64,000 nt of DNA from assembly GCA_023375675.1 (NCBI GenBank), contig JALQBC010000009.1, forward strand, positions 1,178,001 to 1,242,000, in the 5' to 3' direction. The position numbers and the translations under genes were made by a program. Source of the stretch: Cytospora piceicola (lineage: Eukaryota > Ascomycota > Sordariomycetes > Diaporthales > Cytosporaceae). The notes under the pieces were generated by a model that worked only from the letters and a program-made list of their open reading frames with translations, did no database searches and was not told where the DNA came from. This document shows, piece by piece, positions 37,701 to 47,493 of this stretch. Position 1 is the stretch's first letter. Every line of letters begins with the position of its first letter.

Positions 37701-40700
37701 AAGATTATAAGTAACTTAACTTTATTATAGAAAATAATATAACTACTATATTTAGGTTTATATTAATAAATATTTATACCTTTATTTAGACTAAGCTTAA
37801 GCTAAAACAGGCCGAATAAGCTATTAATAATAAAGTAAAGCCCGAGCTTATAATAGTATTTTTAATTGTAAAGCTAATAAGTAATAAGCAGAAAACTTAG
37901 AACGTATTTTTTATAGCCTATAATACGCCTCGATATACCTGTATATAGCGGTTTTATTAAGTTTTATAAATAGTAAGCTATTCGAGATAAGAACTTATTA
38001 AAACGTTACTTATAAGTATTAAAAATCGATTTTCGAAAAAAAGCTTTTTAGCTTTATTTAAGAAAAGTTAACTAAATAAGACTTTTTTCCTTACTTAAAC
38101 ATATTTAAAAAAAACTCGGTTAAGTTTTAATATATAAAAAAGCTAATCTGTTAAATAGTCGTAAACTAAAATAAAGCAACCGTACTACTAGATAAGTTAG
38201 GTAAACGTTATACTATTATCTTCTATAGCTAGCTTATAAACGTTATTTTAACTTACGTTCTTTTATTATACGACTATAAGTTCCGGAATATTAAACCGTT
38301 ACTTTTATATTTTAAAAGTAATAACGAAAACTAGGCTAAAATCGTAAAAGAAATAAATATAGTATATATTATAAATAACCTTAATAAAGTCTTTATTACC
38401 GTTACGTTTATTATTATAAAAAGGTTTAATATTTAATATATAAATAATATTTAGTTTATAAAGCTCTTATTTACTTTATTGAAAAAAGTATAGGCGGTAG
38501 GGAAGGTATATAAGTAAAGGTAAAAGATAAAGGTAAACCTTATTAAACTTATAAAAAAAGATAACTTAATAAAAGAGTTTAGCTATAAAACTATAAAAGT
38601 AAAGGAAACGGTCGTTTAAATCGTTTACAGCCTTTAGCCTATAACGTAATCTTTACTTAAAGAATATATTTTAATAATATTACTATCGAGGTAAAAGACG
38701 TTATCTTTTTTATTTCCGGTAAGTCTTTTATATATATTAGTTTAGCCGAGTAAAAGATAGGAGAATACTTAGCTTAGTTATAGCTTTAGAAATATATATA
38801 TAAATAAAAAATAAAATAGCTTATTAATATACTTAGTTTTTTTATAATTATAAGAGGTTAAACTTTAATTATTAATCTAACCGTATACTAAGTTATTATT
38901 TACTTAATAATAAGCTTAAAAGAGAATATTTAATTATAAACCTCTTTTATTATTATATCTAATATAAAATAACGAATTAATTTAAATCTATAGTAATATT
39001 ACCTACGTATTTATAATTAAGTTTATTATAAACCGACTATAGCAGGTAGTTAATAAGTTTAAAGTACTCGGAAGTAGATATAAATATAAATATAGTATAA
39101 TTACTTAAGTTAAACTAAAAGCTTTAATTATAATAGCTCTTATATTTATTATACGGTTTATTTTATATCTAGGTTTAATATAACCGAATCGTTTTATTAG
39201 TATAGGCGATACTAAGTACCTTAAGCCTATAATACCTTTACGTTTAAATATAAAGATAATACTATAAGGTAAAAGCAGAAGCCGAGAAAGCTTTAATAGC
39301 AGATAATTAATAAGTATAATAATAAACCTTATCGGCTACTTTAGCTTAAAAAAAACAAATAGAAGATAAATAAAAATAAATAAAACTACGAAAGTAATAG
39401 ATTAATATATAGTTTTATTAAAATAGAAATATTACCTAGTATTTAAAATAATTAATAAATATTACCGGTTAATAAACCGGTTATTAAAAGTTAATAACTA
39501 TTTTACTACTTAATTATATTAAGCGATATAGCTTTAAGAAGTAGTTAACTCTACCTTATACTATAGCTATATAGTATATTAGAATATATAACCTTTCTAC
39601 CTATATTTAAGTAAAGAGGCTACTTTTAACTACTTTTAAGTACTTTTATAAAATATTATTTATTTATTAATTATAATAGCTAGTAGTTGTGTTTATTAAG
39701 TTTAATTTATAGTCTTTTATTTAAAGTAGTAATATTTTTACTTTTACTTATACCTTTAGTTATAGGTTATAGTTTATAATAGGTATAAAGAAGAAGTATA
39801 TCGATAGCTTAATTTAAAGTAGTTAATATATTATTATACGCTACTTTTAATTATAATACTTAAATACTTAAAGATATATAATTAAAAACTATATTATTTT
39901 ACTTAAGCTAGGTAGTTTATTAAAGCGTTTTAAAACTAATATTTAATTATATATAATAAAGCTTTTTAAAGTAAAATAAGCGGTATACTAAGTTTTATAC
40001 TTTCTTACCGGCTTATAGTCTTTAAGCTTTTATCTTTCGAGCTTTTATCCTCCGAGCTTTTATCCTTTATATATCCGGTATAGCTTTCCGAGTAAGCGGC
40101 GGTATTCGATATAGGTATATTACTATAAGAAATAGTAGTAGTATCCTTTAGTCTTTAAAAGAGTATATTAAACTTATTTATAATATTAGTTATAATTAGT
40201 ATTTTTCTTTTATTAACCGTAAAAGGCTATTTTCGAAAATACTTATTATCCGTTATACTAAAATTATTAAAATCGATATTATTTTAAAAATATATTATAT
40301 ACTACTATATAACCGCGATATTATAGAGTTTATTATATACTATATTATAGTACTAGCTAGTTAATATATAATATTATACCTATTATAATAATAAAAGATA
40401 TACTAGTATTATAGTTAGTAACTCTTTTACCTACTCGACGTTATAATATAAAAGTAGGTTTATTTAGTAGTATATATAGTTATAAAGTCGATTAAACTAG
40501 GTATCCGATATAGGGTAAGGCTAGTTAAAATACTTCGAGCTATACTACTATACTATAATATAAGTAATATCGAAAACCCGGTTAGAATTTATCGTAATAA
40601 GGAGTAAGATTAGATTTAATAAAGGAAAGGTTTAACTTAAGCACTTTTAAACACTTACGACTTTAGTATATTAGAAAGAGTAATAACGTAATAAAGCGAA

Positions 40701-42200
40701 TTTTAAAACTAATAGTATAAAGAACGTTCGAATATATATAGTAACCTAATAGTTATACCGGCTTATTATATATATCTTAAGTACTGTTTTATTTAAAACT
40801 GTTTAAATAGTAACTAAATATAATATATAGGTAAATAGAAACAGACTTTAAAATCTGTTAAAAAGAAATTAATAAGTAGGTCTTAAAGAACTTTTAAACT
40901 ATATTAGGCTAATAAGTCTACTTAGTTTTATTCTTATAATAACTTTATATTATTATATCGATATTATACTAATTCTATTTCGTTTATTATAAAATATACT
41001 ATATTATATACTTAATACTATACGGTTTATTATAACGACTTTAATTTTAACTTAACTTCTTTTTAAGTTAATTTATAAAGTTATAAAGATAATAGATTTA
41101 GTTAACCGTATCTGCCTCTTTTTTACTAATAAAACCTTTTAATCGGCTTATAAAAAAGATCTCGACTAAAAAGACTACTTTAATACTAAACGCTCTTTTA
41201 GTTAAAATTAAAAGTTCGATAAAGCCTTATATACCTAATAGCGTTAACCGAAAGAAGCCGGGGTTAAATAACTTATCGTTAAACTCGAACGTAATATACC
41301 CGATATATATTACGTTTACCTAAACTACTACCGCCTTTACTTTAAACGATATACTAAGTCGTCGCTTTATAACACCTGTTATAATATAACGTAAGGTTTT
41401 ATCCTTTATTTCCTTATAAGCTTTTATAGCTATGTTAGTTTCTTTAGCTAAGAGATTTAGTCGTTATCGCTATATAGCTTTAAGCGTATAATCCGTATAG
41501 TTTAAAAGATAGACTTTTATATCGCTTTTAAAAGATTTAATACGATTATTTATTACTATATTAGCTAGGTCTTCTTCCCTTCTTTAATCGTTTAGTCTTT
41601 CGATACCTCGGTAAACTTTATCGTTTTTATCTTAAGCTCTTTTCTATTTATTATTTATAGCTACTTTATTTTTAAGTATATAAATACTACCGATATATCT
41701 TAAATAAACTTTTTTATAATAGTTTATACCGACGATAATAACTACTTTAGCTACTTAAATACGTTTAAAAGATAAATACTATTATTTAATTTTTAAAATC
41801 TTTACTCGGTTTTAACCGGTTATATAGTATATAACCGGTATTACGACTATAACGTCTATAATATAACCTATAGGTTTACTACTTACTTTTATAATAAAGC
41901 TAACGTAAAGATTATCTTAAATACTTTTAATAGCTTTACGTTAATTTTATATTAAAAGAAATACTAAAAACTAAATAGCCTTAAGCTAGACAGCTTAAAT
42001 CTATAGCCTTATAACCCCTACTATAACTATCGTTTAGAAAAGTAGATCTTTATTATAAACTTTATTACCTTTAGCTAAAGTACCCGATCCGATATAACCT
42101 TTAAAAATATAGTATAAAAGCTATATAAGGCTATATAAGCTATAATATTAAAGTAGCTTATATATATATTTATAAATATTACGTTAATAAAGTATCTTTT
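34723..42200. other. RIP-mutated DNA without recognisable domains
   Basis: AT-rich mutated sequence. Long frames appear on the + strand if TAA/TAG are ignored (for example about 36,900-38,200 and 41,050-42,360), but none shows a domain I recognise. Transposon debris is likely, though no class can be assigned. Confidence 0.45.
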
Positions 42201-42296
42201 TAAATAATAATTTTTTAATAGGTATTTATTATATATAGTAAGATGTTTTTTTAAATAATAATTTTTTAGTAGGTATTTATTATATATAACGACGTA
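42201..42296. repeat. 51-bp direct duplication
   Basis: TAAATAATAATTTTTTA begins at 42,201 and again at 42,252. Each copy continues through GGTATTTATTATATATA. Almost identical copies. Confidence 0.85.
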
Positions 42297-42416
42297 CGAT
42301 ATCTTTTTATATAAATTAAAACGAATTAAATAGATTTAGTTTTATATTATAAAATACTTATTAAAGTAATTAACTAACCTTATAATATTTATATATTCGT
42401 AGTAAACCGACTATAA

Positions 42417-43150
42417 AAAGCTTTATAGCTATTATAAATCTTCCGGGGTAAACCGACTATAAAAGGTATTATAGCTATACGTTATATATTTTATAATAAA
42501 CCGACTATAAAAAATATTATAGCTATACGTTATATTTTCCGTGTTTTATAATAAACCGACTATAAAAAGTATCGTAGCCTTTTATATTACCTTTCTTACT
42601 CGGTATAACTTAAACCGACTATAAGAGGTATTATAGCTATATATTATATTTTTTATATTTTATAACAGACTAACTATAAAAAGTATCGTAACTATCGTAA
42701 ATCTTTTAAAACAGACCGGCTATAAAAGGTATTATAACTTAGTATTACTTTTCTTACCTAACGTAGCCTAAGCTAACTGTAAAAGGCATTATAGCTATAC
42801 GTTATATATTCTATAATAGACCGACTATAAAAGGTATCGTAGCTATTGTAGATTTTCCGGGGCGGACCGACTATAAAAGGTATCGTAGCTATACGTTACG
42901 TGTTCTGTAGCAGACCGACTGTAAAAGGTATCGTAGCTATTACCTAAGCAGTTAGTTCCGTAGCAGACCGACCGTAAAAGGTATCGTAGCTATACGTTAT
43001 ATATTCCGTAGCAGACCGACTATAAGAAGTATTATAGCTTAGTATCGCCTTTCTTACTCGGTGTAGCTTAAACCGACTATAGTAAACCGACCGTAAGAAG
43101 CATTATATATAGATTTTCCGGGGCGGACCGACTGTAAAATATACTAGAAA
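42417..43150. repeat. Minisatellite, about 16 copies of a CCGACTATAAAAGGTAT unit
   Basis: A core CCGACTATAAAAGGTAT followed by TATAGCTAT or CGTAGCTAT recurs at 42,417, 42,453, 42,501, 42,556, 42,615, 42,670, 42,716, 42,773, 42,821, 42,867, 42,915, 42,968, 43,016, 43,073, 43,087 and 43,128. Most spacings are 46-59 bp. Linkers include ACGTTATATATT and TTTCTTACTCGGT, suggesting a higher-order pattern. Copies toward the gene-rich side hold more C and G (AGACCGACTGTAAAAGG with CAG linkers) than copies deeper in the AT-rich block. Confidence 0.9.
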
Positions 43151-43200
43151 TACTACCTATACGGCTACGGTTAGATAAATAAAGGACTATTAGCTAAGGC

Positions 43201-43365
43201 TCGAGGGCGATATAGAGACAGATAGCTACGATTAGACTCGAAGGTTGAAGGTCGAGGGCGATATAGAAACAGATAGCTACGATCAGATTCGAAGGTCGAG
43301 GGTCGAGGGCGATAGAGATAGCTACGATTAGATTCGAAGGTCGAGGGTCGAGGGTCGAAGTAAAC
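43201..43365. repeat. 51-bp minisatellite with GGTCGAG heptamers
   Basis: TCGAGGGCGATA starts copies at 43,201, 43,252 and 43,303. Each contains AGATAGCTACGAT and a TTCGAAGG-like end, and tandem GGTCGAG heptamers follow the later copies. GC content is much higher than in the block to the left. Confidence 0.9.
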
Positions 43366-43394
43366 CTTACGATATATGTATCAGCTTTAAATAC

Positions 43395-43545
43395 ACTTTA
43401 AAAACATATATTATACTCGGGATATACTCTAAAAACATATATCACACTCGAAAATACACTCTAGAAACTGTCTTAACCTCGAAAATATACTCTAAAAACA
43501 TGTATCAGACTCGAAAATACACTCTAAAAACATATATCAGACAGT
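43395..43545. repeat. 31-32-bp minisatellite at compartment border
   Basis: ACTCTAAAAACATATATCA-type units start at about 43,395, 43,426, 43,458, 43,489 and 43,521. CA and TG occur freely in this array, unlike the mutated block, so it is the last repeat before normal sequence. Confidence 0.9.
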
Positions 43546-43732
43546 GTCTTAAGAGTCAAGACCTGCCGAAAATAGAGAAAATTTACTCTCGCTTGACAGG
43601 GACTCCTACCACATCTCTTAGTCGTGTAAGACATCAGGCACTTTTCCTAAACTTGCTTCGGCTTGACTATACCCGGGTTACAACAACATCGTGCCATTTG
43701 CTATTACTTCGGCTTATCATGCATCCGTCCTT
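43546..43732. other. Short spacer between AT-rich block and gene
   Basis: Ordinary-composition DNA, presumably the 3' UTR and terminator of the dsRNA-binding gene. No separate feature is visible. Confidence 0.6.
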
Positions 43733-44890
43733 TCAAAGCGCGGCTCCCTCAGGAGGCATCAACAGCCCCTCAGCCTGATTCTCCCTCTTCTGGTATACAG
43801 ACAGAAGGTGTTTCAGCACCTTTTCTGCAACCTGGGACCTCGCCTCGGCCTCCCCCACCACCTTCTTCACGTGGCCGAGTCCCGGCGGTATATCATGTTG
43901 CGCGTTCCCAAAATCCGGGTATCCATCCCAGTAGCGGTCCGTATTAGCTATCGACCTGCTCATCTTGTACACTGGCGCCTGGATACTTAAGCGACCACAC
44001 AGTGCAGAGAGGCGCTGGTTTGCAGGGAGGCTCTCATCCCTGAAGTCCACGGGGCCCGTCGTCCTCTTCGTCGTCGGCTTCGGCGAGGGAGTAGTGTCGT
44101 TGCTGTCGGAGTCTTCGTCCGGGCTCTCGTTGGACGTGGAGGGGACGAAGCGGATGGGCTGGTCGCCCTTGAAAGTGACATCTCTGAGGTTGGATGGCAT
44201 GTAGGACTGCGCTATGAGCCATTCTATAGCACACTTGGCTGCGTCTGTGTCCCCAGAGGATGGTCCAGTCAGTAGAAGACCTTTTGACTCGTATAATTGG
44301 ATTCAACGGAAGAAATGGCAAAAAGGAGTGGGATCACTTACACTGCTTCGCCTCTTTCTTCTTGAAAAAGGCCGGCGGGTCATCGCCCTTCTCGATGCCA
44401 TACCCAACAGCAGGGAATGACTCTACAGGTGCCTCAGGATGGCCACGGGACTCGCTGATAACGACACGGCATATTCTCCCTACAGTACCGCCCGTGAGCT
44501 TCATAGATGCATCCTCCTCGGTCCAGACGATATCTTCGCCTTTGGGGTTGTTGGCCTGTCGGTATCCTGTACGGGGTATCAGTAACTGGCTCTCCCCCTG
44601 ACTAACCCCTTCCCTCGCCCTTCCTCCCCTTCCTCATCTTTTCATCTTTCTTGAAGAGCTGTGCGAAGGAAAGCAGAGCCAGAAGACTTACTGGTCAACA
44701 AGCTGACGTAGTCAACTCCATCAAGCTCTGGTGGCGACGTCACGGAGATTTCGGCCCCGAGCAACTCGAGGGCTTTCCGCTGGGCTTTGTTCAACGAAGC
44801 AGGCTCTTTCGTGCTTTGCTCAAAAGCCTCTTGCTTCGCAATCCAGGTCTTGACCGCGGCGTATAGGGCGGATGTCTGCTCTAGTGACAT
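43733..44890 (-). CDS. Double-stranded-RNA-binding motif protein (311 aa)
   Basis: Three exons join to 311 codons: 44,890-44,692, 44,566-44,342 and 44,244-43,733. Introns of 125 and 97 nt both begin GTAAGT; the second has a CTGAC branch site. Spliced, a first dsRNA-binding fold runs about residues 58-152 and ends in the typical helix AAKCAIEWL (143-151); the intron lies just before that helix. A second, weaker dsRBM covers about 211-292. Between them is an acidic Ser/Asp/Thr/Pro-rich linker. No catalytic RNase III residues are seen, so it probably binds structured RNA without cutting it. The start has a good context (CCACC before ATG). Its stop codon is about 190 bp from the mutated AT-rich block, yet the frame is intact. 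Exact biological role unknown. Confidence 0.87.
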
Positions 44891-45638
44891 GGTGGTTTGG
44901 TTCTGTGTACGCTGGTGAGCTTGAGCTTTGGGTGTGGGGCTGGAGGTAGGAGAATAGAAAGACGGGGAAAGGCTGCCTTACCATTTCAAAAAGAAATAAG
45001 TGAGGATTCAGTAGCGAACTGGTTCTGCTTTATATGCTGTTTGGGCACGCCAGAGATTCTGCCTACTCGTTCTGCCTGATTGATGTGACCTGGCGGTAGG
45101 CCTCTCGCATGCAGAAGCAGGCAACGATAAGCAAGAGCACTGCGATTCATATGCACATGCTCTGGTCGGTTGGCTGGCTTTGCCCTTCTTTGTGAGATTA
45201 ATTGGGCATTAGAGAAGTGCTCTTTTGGTCCAATAGTATTCAGGTCCGAAGAAAAACAAAAGCTTCATTGTATTGGGAGTAATACTGGACAGGGTGGGTA
45301 GGGAAATGGGAGGTGGAGAGGCGTAAGACAAACTTGTGGCATAGAAATTATGTTTGCAAAGGTAAGTCCATGTATTGAAATGTACTTATGAAATAAGGTA
45401 GTAAGAACCTTGGAAAGTAAGAGAACAAACGGGCGGCTCAGCCTATCGTATCAAGACATTCTCATTCTCAAAGGTCATTTATATCAATTCTGGGCTTTAC
45501 AGCGACTTCCTAAGCATCCCCGCAATTCACTGGCTCGTCTACTACGCTTGTGCTGTATATGTACCATTTCAAGTGTGTGTGTGTGGGTATCAATGCAATG
45601 GTCCTCATGCAGAAAGCAAGCTGCAACGCTTGCCACGT
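44891..45638. other. Intergenic region: dsRBM gene promoter and EFG1 3' end
   Basis: Two genes in the same orientation flank this spacer. It should hold the upstream region of the dsRNA-binding gene and the 3' UTR of EFG1. A short TG run (about 45,573-45,586) is the only simple repeat seen. No additional gene is supported. Confidence 0.6.
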
Positions 45639-46556
45639 CTATCCAAAGAAACCGCTGCCATCGCTATCAGCAGCATCGTCATCCTCCTCGTGTGGTTTCT
45701 TGTCCTCCGTCTCCACCTTGCCATGCTTGCCCCTCGACCTGTCGGGTTTGCTCTGTGCTGCCCCCGAGTCCTTCTTCGACTTTCCACCTGAGCTGTGTTT
45801 CGAGGCCTTCTCCTCAGGGACCTCCTCTGAAGCCACCACGCCCGGCCGCCTCTCCTGCAGCGCCAATAGGGCGGCTTGCCCCTTCTCCAGGGCCTCCTCG
45901 ACCACTTTCCACATGGGTGGCCGTGCCGAGTGTAACGCTCGCATCGCTATAGTTTGCCCTGGGGCGTCTGACTCCTCCTTGGACTTCTCTGCCGAGTACA
46001 GACTCTCATAGCGCTCCAGGAAGGGGAAGAATCTCGTATAGTGCCAGTCGACATCGGCGATGTGGAAGTCAGGCTTGATCTTGGCCTTCTCCTCGGGGTC
46101 CGTGGCTTCGTCGAGCTGCTTCTTCAGCTGTTTCCTCAACCTCTCGGCCTTTTGCCTCTCTGCGCGTGGCGTATTAGCAATTATGTTCTCGAGTCGAAGT
46201 GCTATATGTTTTCATAGGAAACACAATAACGTACCAAAGAACCGAACTCTGTGGTATTTCCCTATCATCTCCGTCCGCTTCTTCTTGTACTGCAGATCAT
46301 CGATCTGCCTTTTGCATTGTACGAGCTCGCGCTTCAGCCTCTGCTGCACATCTGCCGGGAGGTCGTCGCCCTTCGCGAACCGCCGCTCGATGTTCCGTGC
46401 CCGTTTCTTGATCTCGTTCAGCGACTGGCCTGGTTTCGAGGCGTTGTTCTCGTTTGCCTTGTGCTGGCTCTTGAATGTTTGCTTTCTCTTCTTGTATGCA
46501 TCATCTTGCTGTGGCGCGGAGCCTTCGACTTCGGAAAATGGCCGTTTTGAACCCAT
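45639..46556 (-). CDS. EFG1: rRNA-processing protein Efg1 (280 aa)
   Basis: Two exons, 46,556-46,235 and 46,159-45,639, join to 280 codons. The 74-nt intron starts GTACGT and has a CTAAT branch site. Splicing restores the conserved VRFFERQKAERLRKQLKK stretch across the junction (residues 104-121). Efg1 is a nucleolar factor needed for 18S rRNA maturation in the small-subunit processome. The N-terminus carries basic KKRK signals. Helical, charged segments cover about residues 40-130, the conserved DVDWHYTRFFPFLERYESLY lies at about 143-162, and the C-terminus is a Lys/Glu/Asp-rich low-complexity tail ending SDGSGFFG. The length is normal for the family. It is divergent to the Mio gene, with 937 bp between start codons, so a shared promoter region is likely. 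Confidence 0.92.
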
Positions 46557-47493
46557 CGTGAGGGTTGTGTTTTGGTGCTGATATGTGCAGGGCGGGTGGT
46601 AGATTCGTCGAGTTGTCTGGATGCTAAGAAAGTTTCAATATGGCAATCGAACAATCCTGGAAAGATTTTGGATCTTCAATGTAAATCCGGGGTCAAGCGC
46701 CATTATCTTATCGCACATGCGGGTACCTTAGCTTCAGTGACCAATTAGATCGTCGATGTGATCTCGCCTGTTAGGGCGGCTCCGGGGTTAAGAGCCCAGG
46801 GCCTTCTAACATATAAGCCAACCGGTACAGCCTTACTTATATACTGTGGTGTTCTTAACCACCCAGGTGCATTCTCGTCTGTTTTCTTTGATAATATAAG
46901 TATTCTTATGAGGTGACGGTACTATTCCTTACTACATCAGACTTGAGATTATAATGTAGAGTGCTGAGTACCGGCCCTGGCTGAAATATATACGAACACA
47001 ACATGATGTATCTCAGGTTTACGAAGTTACTATTGTAAAATTCTTGTCGAATATAAAATAATCATCATAATCAACATAAGAGCCAATAACCTCATGATCA
47101 ATGGGGTTTTGGGATCCATAGCAATACCATCAAGAGAAAGATGATGTTTATCCACCGACTAACCCCCTGCCCCCCCTTGTAGTGGGGTTAGGGTCATATC
47201 CGGGTCGCTCGAAGCTCACTTCAATACTTGAAGACTTGAGCATATAGTCAGTCTATAGTTTACACTCCTCCACAAATTGCCCACTTCATCCACTGACACG
47301 GTCACCAGCTGGAAGACTCTACTTCACAGAATGCCCAGTAAAGCCACCTTCCGTCAGATGGCCTTGGACTCATGGAAAGCACCAGTACGCCTGACCAATA
47401 AAGTAACCAAGCCTCAGTTGAGCTGAGCTGTTGTGATACACGCCCTGCCCTCATCACGGTCGCGGTTAGGCCACAGCCTTCGACACAGGCGCA
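46557..47493. promoter_or_regulatory. Bidirectional upstream region of EFG1 and MIO
   Basis: This spacer separates two divergently transcribed genes and must contain both promoters. The centre (about 46,800-47,110) is clearly richer in A and T than the rest. A CCCCT-type C-run lies at 47,163-47,176 within a hairpin-forming sequence; CCCCT is the core of stress-response elements in fungi, but function here is a guess. No ORF is supported. Confidence 0.5.
47159..47191. repeat. 8-bp perfect inverted repeat upstream of MIO
   Basis: CTAACCCC at 47,159-47,166 is the reverse complement of GGGGTTAG at 47,184-47,191, with a 17-nt spacer containing seven Cs in a row. It lies about 300 bp upstream of the MIO start codon. 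Confidence 0.8.

Larger units (their letters stand above)
1..43545. repeat. AT-rich, RIP-mutated block
   Basis: The whole segment is dominated by A and T. The dinucleotides CA and TG are nearly missing on the strand shown, while TA is everywhere and CG is still frequent (line 301-360 has about six CG, one CA and no TG). This fits CpA-to-TpA conversion by repeat-induced point mutation, known from Pezizomycotina, acting on transposons. Because TG is so rare, TGA stops hardly occur and nearly all stops are TAA or TAG, many presumably former CAA or CAG codons. No undamaged gene is visible. Recognisable content (Gypsy relic, tandem arrays) is listed separately. The block starts outside the window, so its full length is unknown. 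It is probably H3K9-methylated heterochromatin; that is inference. Confidence 0.9.

Noticed and set aside
34723..42360. Long open frames in the AT-rich block when TAA and TAG are read as Gln (for example 36,900-38,200 and 41,050-42,360)
   Set aside because: TGA is almost absent after loss of TG, so ignoring TAA and TAG opens most frames. Without a recognised domain this is not evidence for a gene.
1..43545. CRISPR-like array reading of the regular minisatellites
   Set aside because: The units are contiguous or have related linkers, not identical repeats separated by unique spacers, and the organism is a fungus.
45410..46581. Several + strand open frames of 150-180 codons
   Set aside because: They are antisense shadows of EFG1, whose minus-strand product is clearly recognisable.
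46770..46940. Possible solo LTR starting TGTTAGGG and ending CATCA
   Set aside because: No matching target-site duplication could be found and no second copy is in the window.
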